64,000 bases of DNA from Eutypella sp. D-1 (taxonomy: Eukaryota > Ascomycota > Sordariomycetes > Xylariales > Diatrypaceae): NCBI GenBank assembly GCA_023313575.1, contig JAJTTP010000014.1, forward strand, positions 434,001 to 498,000, read 5' to 3'. Of the stretch, positions 11,409-22,804 are shown in pieces. The translations under genes were made by a program, and so were the position numbers. Position 1 is the stretch's first letter. Each line of letters opens with the position of its first letter. The notes beneath the pieces are model-generated. The model saw only the letters and a program-made list of their open reading frames with translations, was not told where the DNA came from and did no database searches.

Positions 11409-12392
11409 ATGACTTCGAATCCCCAGCAGAAGAACGTCATCATCACAGGGGCCGGCGGGCTCGTCGGCCCGCTCCTGGCCAGGCGGCTTCTTGATGACCC
11501 GTCTTACAGACTAGTGCTCACGGATATCGTAGAGCCGTCGGTGCCGGCGGGCGTGAAGCACCCGGAGAACGCGACGTGCCTGAAAGGTGACATCGGGGAT
11601 GCGCAGTTCATTGGAAAGCTGCTCGACGCAGCGCAGCCACTGCACGCCATCTTCATCTTCCACGGCATCATGAGCGCCGGGTCTGAGGCCGACTACGACC
11701 TGTCATTGCGGGTAAATGTGGAGAGCGTGCGATCGCTGCTGCTGGCTCTGCGGGCGCGGGCGCCAGGAGTCCGCGTCATCTACGCCTCCTCGCAGGCCGT
11801 GTACGGCCAACCGCTACCCGAGCGCATCACCGACTCCGTGACGCCGACCCCCGAGGGCACGTACGGCTCGCACAAGCTTTTGACGGAGATTTTCATCAAC
11901 GACATGCACCGCAAGGGCTTCGTGGACGCGTTCTGCGTGCGCTTCCCCACCATCGTGGTGCGCCCCGGCCGGCCCTCCAACGCTGCCTCCTCCTTCCTCT
12001 CCGGCATGATCCGTGAGCCCATGAACGGCGAGGAGTGCGTGATCCCGCTTAAGGACCGGTCCTTCCGGTCCTTCGTCTGCTCCCCGAGCTCCGTCCAGGA
12101 GAACCTGATCCGCGTCCTCAACCTCGACAGCGACCGCCTGCCCAAGCACATCCGCCACATCAACTTCCCCGGCCTCTCCGCCTCTACCCAGGAGCTCATG
12201 GACGCCCTCGCCAAGCACGGCGGCGAGGACAAGCTCAAGCTCCTGCGCGAGGAGACAAACCCTGAGCTCGAGCGCATCCTGCGCAGCTGGCCGAAGGACT
12301 TCGATGTCAGCACACCGCGGAGGCTGGGCCTGGTGGTGGATGAGAATGCGGATGATCTTGTGAAAGAATATATCGACTCTCTCAAGAATTAA
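11409..12392 (+). CDS. NAD-dependent epimerase/dehydratase, D-erythronate dehydrogenase-like
   Basis: Single exon, 327 residues, an extended SDR. The Rossmann motif TGAGGLVG is at residues 13-20, with an acidic residue (D39) suited to NAD binding. The catalytic Ser is in YASSQAVYG (127/128) and the Y152xxxK156 pair is YGSHK. The signature of bacterial DenD-type enzymes is clear: ...KGFVDAFCVRFPT, VRPGRPSNAASSF and GMIREPMNG, together with P..ERI.D. DenD oxidises the C2 hydroxyl of D-erythronate in four-carbon sugar-acid breakdown; the exact substrate here is inferred. Strong C/G third-position codon use marks it as genuinely coding. It converges on the lactonase gene, with only 117 nt between the two stop codons. 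Confidence 0.9.
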   Translation: MTSNPQQKNVIITGAGGLVGPLLARRLLDDPSYRLVLTDIVEPSVPAGVKHPENATCLKGDIGDAQFIGKLLDAAQPLHAIFIFHGIMSAGSEADYDLSLRVNVESVRSLLLALRARAPGVRVIYASSQAVYGQPLPERITDSVTPTPEGTYGSHKLLTEIFINDMHRKGFVDAFCVRFPTIVVRPGRPSNAASSFLSGMIREPMNGEECVIPLKDRSFRSFVCSPSSVQENLIRVLNLDSDRLPKHIRHINFPGLSASTQELMDALAKHGGEDKLKLLREETNPELERILRSWPKDFDVSTPRRLGLVVDENADDLVKEYIDSLKN

Positions 12393-12509
12393 GCAGAATG
12401 CTTGAAGTACATACCAGTAAAGGGGTAAAAAGCAAGGATGATATATAGCTATATTGACTTAATCGACATGTCGTACAAATTTACCATTACGCATCCATAC
12501 TAACTAGTC

Positions 12510-14401
12510 CTATTCGATGTACGCAGCCCCCGACGCAGCGAGCGTGACGTAGTAGAGCTTAGTCTCGGCGCATATCACCATCCGACCCTCACCTGCGAAA
12601 GCAAAGTTCGCAGACACCTCCCCTAGGTAGATCTTGCCAATAAGTTTTCCGGACGGGTTCCAGACTTGCACACCGTCACCGCAGCCGGCGTATAGGTTAC
12701 CATTCGAGTCGCACTTGACACCTATAGTTGATTACGAGGTCAGATCGTACGAATACACAAAGCTAGTTGAGAGAGACAGCAACCTACCATCAGGTACTCC
12801 AGAGTCGACGTAGGCGAAAAGCTTCTGGTTCTCCCAGGTCCCGTCTTCCTGGACATCGAATCGATAGCTTCAAACGTCTGGGTGAGCTCAGATCAAAAGG
12901 ATGCCGGCAATTCTGCGGAGACTTACATGCTCGCTGGATGCGATTGATTCCAGCCCCAGAACCCCTTGTTCGCACCCGTGTCCGCGATGTAAGCATACTT
13001 AGCGTCCGGCGAAAATGCGATGCCTAGACGCCCACAATGGATCAGCACATGAAAGAAAATAGTTAATACGTCCTCTGCCTTACCGTTGGGAAGGGTAAAA
13101 GCATCCGCCACTACGGTCACGGCTCCGGTCTTGTCATTGTATCGGTAAACCTGGTTTCTTAATCCTGGCGGTGGGCGGAAATCCTGCAGGTATCCTGTGT
13201 CATACAGTATTAGGCATGTCCGTGTAACATCCAATAGCACACGGCGTTGGGAAAGAAATACCGTAGAGAGTATCCGTAAAATAGACATCGTTGTTCCGAG
13301 GGTTAATGGCGATATCGTTTAGCGAGCTGAATTGGCGCCCGAAGTAATTGTTTAGGAGTACTATGCGCCTGAGTTAGGCCTGCTTAATGCCAAGAGTGAA
13401 GGGTACCAATTACCTGTGGTATTATACGGCTCCCGGGGATTCACTATTGGCGGGCTCAGCATATGTCTCTAGAATCTGCCTATGAAATCAACCGGAGATA
13501 TGGTTCCTTACTGATGATGAGTTCAGAGGCGACGTTGGCTCCCTGCCCTTCCGCGGCGAAAAGGATTTCGCCCTTGTAGTTGGCACCTCCTAAAACAAAA
13601 ACTGTTAGCTAGAAATGAAAAGTAAAGGGGCCTTCATTCGTACCATTTGGGTTGATCACGGGAGGGTTGGAATCCACCTTATGGACCTTGACGGCCCCAG
13701 ACGCATTCCGTTTGTCAGAGACGGCGGCGGCTTCTGCCAGGTCGATCTTGAGGATGATGCTGGACTTGTTGAGCCCGGTCCCAGCGTCCGGGGCACCCGC
13801 ATTCTGCACGAAGAACATCTCGTCCGTAGGAGGGTACCTTGTTCGGAATAGGTCAGTAAGCCCCCTTCCGATGAATAGCGGGTGGCTGCATGATCTCCTA
13901 CCAGACAACGGCCTCGTGGAAAAGGGGATCCTTGTCCGTCTCGGCGACCAACGTCAAAGTGGGGTTTGAACCGACCACATCATGGAACTCGTCATCGTAG
14001 ATGTGAAACGGCTTGGTCTTTAAGGACTCTGCATCATGGCCCGGCGGGATGAAGAACTGGCTCAGCTTTCAGTACTCGGAATTGCTGCATGGGTGTCAGG
14101 GTAACCAGCACAGGCATATACGTACTGTGGTCGCGTTGGCCTCGGTTACAGGAGGGACAAATGGTAGCACGTTGAACGCCTTTTGGTCGATTATCTGGAC
14201 CTGCTCTGGAAGCTCGCCCCTCGAAAATGTCTTTGTCTTGGGGGCATATTTGGATGGCTTGGCATAGGCCTCAACCAGGATGCTTGCCAAGAGTGCGACA
14301 AGACCAAAGCCAAAAGACACCATGATGTAGAATCTTGTATCTCTTTTCTGGGCCGTAGGATCTACTTTTGTGCCCTTATTGGTCTTTGATTTGGAAGGCA
14401 T
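12510..14401 (-). CDS. SMP-30/gluconolactonase-like lactonohydrolase with N-terminal membrane anchor
   Basis: Ten exons reconstructed: 14401-14126, 14065-13902, 13837-13644, 13589-13512, 13443-13414, 13360-13262, 13194-13084, 13023-12927, 12867-12788 and 12721-12510, giving about 446 residues; all junctions keep phase. The exon-2 acceptor could instead be 9 nt further on (14056). After a basic N-terminus (MPSKSKTNKG...) comes one hydrophobic helix (about 26-46), suggesting a type II membrane anchor or signal anchor. The six-bladed propeller signature is plain: NNYFGRQFSSLNDIAINP, VYFTDTLYGYLQDFRPPP, NGIAFSPDAKYAYIADTG, and VPDGVKCDSNGNLYAGCGDG. Family members hydrolyse aldonolactones using a divalent metal. 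One exon is only 30 nt. The pairing with a DenD-like SDR suggests lactone/sugar-acid metabolism (inference). Confidence 0.87.
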
Positions 14402-15723
14402 CGTGAAAGTCGAGACAGCGTGGGGGCTACGATATACATATATCAGCTTCTTATTCGGCAGTTGACCGCTCCTACCGGCATGCAGAGCCAGGGTGACATC
14501 ATTTCTTCGGTCGATGTTTCTCCAGGCAGCATAGTGAGAAGTAAAAAAGACTCCAACTTCACTTACCAACGTGAATACCCCTGTTCCTCACTACACTGAC
14601 CGGGAACATCCGCATGTGTTTGTCCTAGGTATTCATCTACCTATGTTGGTTGTAGGCTTGCTGGGTATGTATAAAGACTGTGGGGTGGATGAGCGGAGCC
14701 CCGCTCACTTCTCCCCGCTCCCCGCTCCGATTCGGTGGCCGGTCCCAGTTGGTCGGAAAAAGCGACAATCATATACTTAGATTGGGAATGGGAACCGAAC
14801 TAGCTGAGGTTTCAAGGAACACTCGGGATTAGTTATGCTTATTGTTTAATTATTGTGAAGATCGCCCAATGGCTGACAGGTCCCAAGTAGATTGAACTTT
14901 ATAAGAACGATTTAACTAAACGCCAGCTGGTCAACTGAAATGGCTTCCCCTTACAAAATTTCATTGAGATCAGATGTGATATTCTTTACTCGGTCAAATT
15001 CCCATAATCACCTGAATAAACACATTCAGTCCGTTTTTTCTTTCTTGGTTCTTGGAGAAGGTAATTCAATTCCGGACATTAGAAAGCCGACACAGCGTAT
15101 GGGTTCTTGGATTTCAGTCAGTCCGGCCGATATAAACCCGGGCCACGCCACCGCGTCATCCGAGCCCCACGGGGATTCGATTGACTCCAACATCGGAACT
15201 AGGGTGCAGACGGTATATTGACCCTGCATCCATGCTAGCGTTATAAAAGCCATCAATATGAGCTGGAAAGAGCTGCGTAGTAAACATCGCACGTACCCTC
15301 TAGGCCAATTGTTGCAGCGTGCGTATTCGAATAGGGGTAGGTAGGTAATTGGATAGATAGGGGTTAGCATACCCGCCCCACACCTTGTATGTAGCTGAAT
15401 CTTGATTTATCCCTAGGGCCCTCTCAGCTGGCATTCAGTCCAACTTGGACTCACGTGTAATATGGGATTTCGGTTGAGCGTATATGAATTGTAGATGCCG
15501 CCTTTTCCTTTCCAATCCATCCCGTGCCAAAACTAAATCAAATTCTGCAAAGAATTGCCCCCTTCATAAACGCACAAACTCCATAAATTCAAGCCGCAGA
15601 CCCAACCATTTTTTTTGCACCGGCGCTGACGTATCACTGTATTATAGCCCAGATCTAAGACTTAAACGAACCCTCTAATCCCACCTCTATAATTGGCTGT
15701 CTACTGATCAGTACCTAAGCATT
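14402..15723. other. Intergenic, no gene seen
   Basis: Upstream of the lactonase gene. It contains a short GC patch with CCCGCTC repeats near 14700 and then AT-rich sequence. No coherent coding frame was recognised. Confidence 0.5.
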
Positions 15724-15939
15724 TTATAGTACTATTTTAAAAAAGCAAGGGAGCTTACCTTGTTGTACAGCCTTGCTTTCCGCATTTGAAGGTCTTGTGG
15801 ATGTCTCTATATCTTTCTTCGGGTCGTAGGAGTATGTAGAGGAAGAGTCGCGAAGCTTATCCATTTGTGTTTGAGATGGCTGTGAGGGGGGTTCCTTCCG
15901 GGTGGACTTGATAGAGAACATCTTGAGCCTGTAAGGCAT
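15724..15939 (-). pseudogene. Possible orphan first exon or gene remnant
   Basis: An ATG at 15939 opens a hydrophilic frame (MPYRLKMFSIKSTRKEPPSQ, then Ser/Thr/Lys-rich) followed by a good donor (AAG|GTAAGC, exon end 15759). Downstream AT-rich sequence offers several AG sites but no open exon that I can join convincingly. It may be the remains of a gene whose 3' part is lost, or chance. No domain recognised. Confidence 0.22.
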
Positions 15940-16659
15940 CTCTTACTAACACGGATAGTGAAGTAACTATGCTTTCTTATTCATAAATCGAGATGTTGAA
16001 GTGGAGTCTTGATGGTTTTCTACTGTTCAGATAAGGTACCTATCTTGACATATACTATTATCAGATCTCTCTAAGACCACTCGCATCCTTATATATCCTT
16101 CCGTTGGCTACTCTTCTTATGTTGTTGAAGCCCGAGTCAGTCGAACACCGATAGTTGCCTATGTCTTATTATCGGAGAATGCGTGAAAAGGCTTGGTGGA
16201 TATTGGCTTCCAGTGGTCAGCAGCCAATGAGCAGGCGGGTTTACGTGGTTCCAACACATTTTAGGAAGTAAACCGAACTCCGAGGCCCGATCATTTGCCC
16301 AACCAGAACTCGTCGTTTATCGGAGTTCATAGGCAGAAACTAGAAGAACCGTGCGTGCAGTTGAAGAAGCGTCGGAGTTGGCCTATAACTTCCACTTCAC
16401 AGCATGCAGAAAGAAACCCGTCATCGCTTTTCAGATACAGACATGACATCGCTCTGAATTACGTACATCCAACAGTCGTTGATTGGATTGTCGGAGAATA
16501 AGACAATTTGCATAATTAGCATACTTAGCTCTCGTACATCGCCCACTTTTATGAGTGACTGGCATTCGGATTTCCGTCGTCAACATCCACGGACACTCGG
16601 GATAATGTCATTATCTCTCTATCCAACAGGGATATGATATTGTCCACGCCGTCGTCATA
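15940..16659. other. Intergenic/upstream of Zn2Cys6 regulator
   Basis: 720 nt with no supported gene. It should hold the promoter of the plus-strand regulator that starts at 16660. Confidence 0.5.
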
Positions 16660-19094
16660 ATGGCCCGTGGCAGTAGCGAGCTGTCTTCGGCCCCAGACCT
16701 TTCTTCGTCACAAATTCGGACTGGGAAATATCGACGAAATGGACAGCTACAATCATGTGAGCCTTGTAGGAAGTCTAAGCTAAGATGTGACCGTAAGAAT
16801 ACCAAGATTCCAGTCTATCCTAGTCGCCAAGGACTAACTCCGAGCGACACAGATATCATCCCCATATGCCAAAGGTGCATCAAAAGGCGGCGTGGTGACC
16901 AATGTGTCTACCTCCCAAACCCACTCACTAAGGTTCGTACACTCGTATTCCACCATTGCGTCTGGAAGGAAGTGGCATTGAGATGGTATAAACACCACTA
17001 ACTATTAACCAGAGCGTTCAGGTGCCGAGAACAGAGCCTTTGACGCCGACAACCACTGCCATAGATGAAAGTCCCCGTGAGGTAGTCCAACCAATCGAGG
17101 CCAACCATGCTCAGCCCATTCAGGACACCCTTGCCTCGGGTGGGACACCGATTCGGCGCCAACACCGCGCAGCATCGGCCCCTCCTTTAAATGCCGGGGC
17201 CGAGCCAGCTCCTGGCCAAAACCCGGGGTTTCTCGGAGTGACTTCGTACTCCTCAATATTTGCGGACTTAAATCACCTCGGCGTTGCGCCCTCTGAACTC
17301 GAAGATTCCCAGGTGCGACACTTTGTGGTCTCGCGTGACCGCATGGTCCAGTCTTGCGAGACTCTTGCCTTCCTTAAGGACAGAAAAAGTACCCTGAACA
17401 GGCTGGTGGCACGGGCCTTTGACGTTGCCAGGGGGTTCAGCAATATAGTCCCGGAGCCGATAATCAAGCATTGGCTTTTGAAGTTGTGGCCGCACCATGG
17501 TGATACTCTCGAGCACCAAGAACCGGAGAGGATATACCGCCTAAGCGAACAGATATGGCGAAATACCTGTAGCCCCATCACTTTCGACGGGAATACCGTT
17601 GCGATGGAGTGGGCGAACCTAGGAACAGGGCCCAACATAAGATGGGAAGTAATCGGCCTTATCGCAGCCGTCGCAGGGATATGTGCCCTATCTCTCAGGC
17701 ACTCGGATTCTCTACTAGTCGAGACAGGAATCACAGGGGTGGATTTCGCGAGGCGGATGAGAAGTGTGGCGGAGACCTGCCTCAGTTTCAGTCGCAGCTG
17801 CGAGGCGATCAACGACATGTTCCTCTGGCTGGTGTGTGAAACGGGATATCTCATCGTGGCGCTTGAGGGAGAGGATAGCTATGCCAGCTACCAAGCGAGC
17901 GGCGAAGAGGTCAACGCCGTCATCGCGATGGGACTCCACCAGAAGATCGAGGCAAACGATGAGTTGCCCATTTTCCTAGCTGAGACTCGGAAACTGGTGT
18001 TTGTGCTCGTATACACAAGCGAGATTGGGTTTGCTGCATTCCTTGGACGTCCACCGCGCCTTTCATACCGCTATAGCAGCCTGGAACTGCCTCTTGACAT
18101 CACCGAGGCTCAGCTTATGCTTGGCAAAGATGAAATTGCCACGATTGTCAGGAACACCATAGACAAGGACGGCTTCAATACGAGTAAACGGCTAGGCCGT
18201 ATTGCACGTCTACGAGTCCAAATTCCATTTAGTTGCAGGAGGGAAGAGATCCTCGACCTCGCTCTGGGTCAGCATGCTACGGAAGAGATCCTACGCCGCG
18301 CCAAAGTTATCCAAGACAAAACTGAGGAGCAGTGGAGCAGGTTCCCAGAGTGGATTAGAAGAATACGAAGCGACCCGATAGAATTCGGCACGTTGAAACC
18401 AATAGAGAGGTTACATCGCTTTTATATCTGCCAGAGCTTACGCGGCAACGAGCTGCTCCTCCAGCGGGTCCTCATCCGCAAGGCCGGCGCGAGCTCGGAG
18501 AAGCTCATCCAGGAAGCGCGCAGGATGTTCAAGGACGTGCTGCACGTGAGCCAGCGCGTCGACCTGGAGACTATACTAGCTACGGACATAACCGCCGTGC
18601 TCGTCATCTTGGGCCTGCGGAGCGCTGCCATCGTCGCAGTTGAGCTGGTGAAGCAGGAGCAGCTGCCCTTCCCTGACAGCGCGCTGCTCCCGCGGAGCCA
18701 GACGATTCAGGAGCTGTCGGTGTTCGCGGCGCGGCTCGGGAGCGTCGACCCCGAGGACGGCTCGTTCTCCATCTGCGACCAGGGGAGGAAGGTCATTACC
18801 CGCATCCTCGATAAGATCCTCAGCCCGTCCACTACTAGCGACAGGGGCTGTGCTGATCATCGTTCCCACTTAGGGGACAGCAACCAAGAGCGCAACGAAC
18901 ATCACCACACGGCCACGGTCTCGGGTGGAGCGGTACACAGACGTGGCCTTACCCCTGACGTCCAGGCGCCGGCAGGAACAGCAGGTGACACATATTTCGG
19001 GTTCGATGGATCGTTCCTCGAACACGATAAAGACTTTATGCAGTGGCTCGAGAACGTTGACTGGGACCGCCCCGAGCCCTGGATAACATTCTAA
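16660..19094 (+). CDS. Zn2Cys6 transcription factor (fungal-specific)
   Basis: Exons 16660-16792, 16853-16932 and 17013-19094 give 764 residues. With the first 60-nt intron removed (donor GTAAGA, branch ACTAAC, acceptor ACACAG) the zinc cluster is canonical: C33-x2-C36-x6-C43-x6-C50-x2-C53-x8-C62. The intron is a multiple of three without a stop, so retention stays in frame and would lengthen the C43-C50 loop from 6 to 26 residues. The second intron is 80 nt with CTAAC close to its acceptor. The central part (~250-560) looks like a fungal_trans middle homology region (e.g. VCETGYLIVALEGEDSY). The acidic/aromatic C-terminus (EHDKDFMQWLENVDWD) could be an activation segment. Likely a nuclear regulator; targets are unknown, possibly the flanking metabolic genes. 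Confidence 0.88.
16793..16852 (+). other. In-frame, stop-free intron within zinc-cluster codons
   Basis: A 60-nt intron lying between zinc ligands three and four of the regulator. Signals are GTAAGA, a perfect CTAAC branch site and CACAG. Because it is 3n and open, a gene caller can easily read through it and report a non-canonical zinc cluster. Confidence 0.75.
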
Positions 19095-19248
19095 CAGGCG
19101 ACGCACCTTGAATTGAAGGCCTAGCAAGCCTTAACCTAGCATTTTGGACTTTTGTGATCATAGATATTTAGACGGGGTCCATAGAACATAATTGAAACTG
19201 GGACCGCGACCTTTAGGCAAGTCCGTGCTATGGTTAACATGCATAGCG

Positions 19249-20641
19249 CTAGATCTTGAACGCAAGGCCCTCATCAGGCCCGACTTCTCCGCGCGCAAGG
19301 CTATCCCAGCCCTTGATCACGTCCTCCATGCCCTCGCCCCAGCGAACTTTGAATCCCTTAATCCCAGCACTCCTCAGCCCTTCCCAAGATGCGTCAAGGC
19401 CCTCGTAGAAAGCGCGCGGCCCCACCTTCTCGATGGCCCGCGTCAGCATGTCGTCGGCATTGACCTGTACCATGCCCGCGGCGGCGACGGCCTTCATGTG
19501 CTCGGCGGCCTCGGCATCGAATCCCTCCGCGATTTCTAAGCCGATCTCGAGGTACACGAGGTCCTTTTGCTCCCGGCCCTGACGCAGCGCCTGTACCCAG
19601 CGCAGCGCGGAGCCCGCGCGGCCGCCGAAGTCGCAGACGACGATCTTGGAGTCCGGCTTGGCCTTACCCTCCCGCCGCACGCGCTCCACCGTTGAGACGG
19701 GGTCCTCGTCCGTCTGCGCGACGACATCGTACAGCCCGGTGCCCTCGACGAAGGTCCGGGAGGCCGCGCTCGAGACGCCGACCACGAGACCCGGCTTCGC
19801 GCCGTCGCGTTCGTTGCGCAGCAGATGGGCGAAGGCGAGCCCGACCTTGGACCCCGGTGCGAAGTTGATCACGATGGCGTCGGTCAGGTCCGCCATCTCC
19901 GGGGTCCAGGACGTGGCTGCAAAGTCTGGGCTAGGCGCGAACGTCTCCTTGGGATCCGAGGAGAACACATATTGATTGAGGAGGTAAGATGTCAAGTGCT
20001 GGTCCTTATGTTAGCATATCTTCGCTGAGGAGCCCTTGGGTCTTCTTTTCTTTCCTGCTTTTCCCTTCCTAGATAGAGGAAAAAGAATGGAGTAAGGGTT
20101 AAGAACGTACCATAATTCCGATTAAAGAATAGCAAGCGACGCTGTCATCCTTCCTCCGAATTTCCTCCCCTTTGCTGGCCGGGAGGACCCGGTACCTGTT
20201 GTACGAAGGCATCTGCTTCTGCCTGTAGGAACTAGTGACCACGATATGACCTTCCAGCGCGCCCTGCGTGACCTCGAGATCGAGGGGTAGTGTGCCGATC
20301 GGCAGATATCCATAGATATAGCTGCCGGGCTCGACGCCCGCGAACGTCGACTCCAACACCCGCGCGTACCCCCAACAGTTGATGCAGCCGTACTTAGCAG
20401 TGTCATTATAGGGCGCAGGAGTCGAGTCGGGTAGCGGATGTACGTCCCACCACCCCAGGATGCTGCCCAACTTCGCATACGTGAAGTTGTTCGACGTCAG
20501 CGAGAGTGCCTCCGTGCGGATCCGCAGCGAGGACGGCGCTAGGGCGGGGAGGGGCACGGCGTCCGGCAGCCGCACCAGCGCCTGCGTAAAGTACCTCTCC
20601 TTCTCGAGGACCTGGATCTCCGGTATTTCGGGGGCCGCCAT
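19249..20641 (-). CDS. DUF2855 family protein
   Basis: Exons 20641-20111 and 19998-19249 (intron 112 nt, donor GTACGT, acceptor CCAG, phase 0) give 426 residues. The frame also opens 42 nt upstream but only on a TTG, so the ATG in ACAATGGCGGCC is taken as start. Features typical of DUF2855: LSLTSNNFTYAKLG early, GWWDVHPLP, then YGCINCWGYARV and YGYLPIGTLP, and a C-terminal half with VGVSSAASRTFVEGTGLYDVV and VCDFGGRAGSALRW. The family has an MDR/quinone-oxidoreductase-like layout, but its reaction is not established. Its start is about 2.2 kb from the next gene; its stop lies 154 nt from the stop of the Zn2Cys6 regulator. Confidence 0.88.
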
Positions 20642-21788
20642 TGTTCGTGCGTGGTGAGTGGTATAATCCTGCGGCAATAGCAATCGGTTGTTTCGGACGT
20701 GTAGAAGGCGTGTAACTATGACCTGCTACTTTTCCTCACGCTAGTTATTGTAAGAGTAGGGAGAACTTAGACATGCAGTGCAAACAATAAGATGTGGAAG
20801 AAGTATACTATATCGAGTGCTGCAACCCAGTATATCGGCCCCATATTTATCAAATCACCCGGACTCTCGGAGCTATTATAACACCTAGCCTATCCCTTGA
20901 AGCTCAAAGGTCAGGTTCCGCGGCTTCGGTCCCCACAGGCTGGGTGCGCCAAGGCCCTCTTACAAGCTCATTCATCCGCTTCGCATTCGGATAGTCAATA
21001 ACGGGCATCTTACAGACCCCGCAAGTGCGGAGATGCGTCAGACCGGGGCACCGAGGTTTACCTAAAAATAACTATTCGAAGGAGACCTCTTAAGAACCTC
21101 AGCAACTCAGGTAAGAGATGCTATGTGGAACCTCCCTGTGCTAGACGTATAGTTAAATAATGTTGTTCAATTGGCGAGATCTTTGGTCTTGACATCCCTA
21201 AGGTCTTCTAGATTTTCTATCGGGTGGGCCATAGAAGATTCAAGCTTCAAGTCGGATGAATTGAATTTGAACAACTGCCCCCTCCCGGCCCCCACTTCTG
21301 ACGAGTGTCACATTCGGTACCGCGCTGATGAACGTCTCTCAAGAAAGGGGGGTCGCCGAGAGAGTTCCTTTGTACCTGTTTATACCATTCAAATACAATC
21401 TACGCTGCCTCTTTCACCTTCCACTGGCCAGTTACTAATTCAGAAGTGAGAGAGGGTATGCCACCGGGTCATGCTATGTTTTTCTGGGGATGGTTGTCAA
21501 CCCCACGTAGGTGGAAAGGGGTTTAGGACAGTAGTAGGCATGTGCAAGCCCAGGAACTAAAGATTTCATCAAGCTGCCGCCTTGTCCATAGCCACCGACA
21601 TCGTGTAGGGTCTGAGTGGAATGATGTATAGTTAGAATACCCTTATCTTGCCAGACAACAGATCTTCAGGGACATGTACCTCCTCTTACCTGAGCTCGAA
21701 ATGCTGAAAGTCAGGAAAAGTGGTCGCCGGGCACGAGCCGATCGAAGCCATTGGTCATTGGGGTATACATGCATTCACCGATGGGATC

Positions 21789-21870
21789 TGGGATCGATAC
21801 AATAGATTCGATAGATTTGATAGATCCTATCTATCCCATCGATTCTATCCCATCTATTCTATCCCCTCTA
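21789..21870. repeat. Imperfect inverted repeat of GATAGAT/CTATC units
   Basis: The left arm repeats GATAGATT-like units and the right arm repeats CTATCCCATC-like units. Read on opposite strands they match imperfectly around a centre near 21828, so the stretch could fold into a long hairpin. No transposon ends or flanking gene explain it. Confidence 0.55.
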
Positions 21871-22126
21871 CTTTTTAACAGTAAAGTAGGATACTGTAGC
21901 TCCGTTTAAGACTACGCCTTTTGATTGGCTAAGAAAGCGGAGCAAAGGAAGGTACAGAGGCACTTATAGTAAGGAGATCCACTTATCTTTACTCTTTCAT
22001 CACGTGCGCGCCGATTTCACTGCTTTTTTAGCCCCGCCCAAGGGGTTGGTTGAAGGGGGTGCAAGAGCATGTACATGTACGTATACCCTTCTTCCAATAA
22101 CTATCATCAGTACAGAAAAACACACC

Positions 22127-22150
22127 AGTAGCAGCAGCAGCAGCAGCAGT
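22127..22150. repeat. (AGC)n microsatellite
   Basis: About eight AGC units in non-coding sequence upstream of a CACGTCC word; a simple trinucleotide repeat, not in a supported gene. Confidence 0.8.
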
Positions 22151-22804
22151 CACGTCCACAAGCTCCAAAACATCGACATTAATATCTCTATGTAAGTAGC
22201 CTGCCCGGTTGAAAGGCTTTATGTAGGTAGGTTAGGTACCTAGGTAGCAAACATAGAAATGCGTCAAAGTAAAGTAAGGTAAGTAGTAGTAGCCAACGAC
22301 GCAGCCTGACCGGAGTGTGGAAAAATAGGAGCTGGAGCCCAGCAAAAATCGAGGCGAGATAGATAGATATCTCCCGGGGCGCAATATACCGACCGACCGT
22401 GAACGCGAATCTAGCCCAGCCCAACCCAGCCTAACAACTTCCAAACTGTGCCAGCTTCCCTCCTGAACCTTTCGGCACAGAGAGAGAAAAAAATAAAAAT
22501 AAAGGGGTCAAATAGTCGGAGAAAGCCGACGCCGTGATCTCTTCTCTTGTACATCGCCATCTTAGGATGTTGCGGTTATCGTCGTAGTAGTAATTGTTGT
22601 TATATGAGGATGCAGTAGGTATCATGTCCGACACCAGAACGAACCAGGACCAAGGGAGGAAGAAGAGAGAAAAAAAGAACCACATGAATTAAATCAAGCC
22701 GGAAGAGAGATGCTTTTTTCCCTGTCTTTTTTCCATTCTTTTCCCCTCTAGAAGACCATATTATAGGAGAACCTGGCGATCTGGTCCCACTTATGTCCAT
22801 CCTC

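Larger units (their letters stand above)
20642..22804. other. 2.2 kb intergenic with repeats
   Basis: No gene supported. It contains an imperfect inverted repeat (21789-21870), an AGC microsatellite (22127-22150) and a TAGGTAGG/TACCTAGG patch (22224-22247). The segment next to 22804 should be 3' UTR of the SNF5 gene. Confidence 0.55.
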
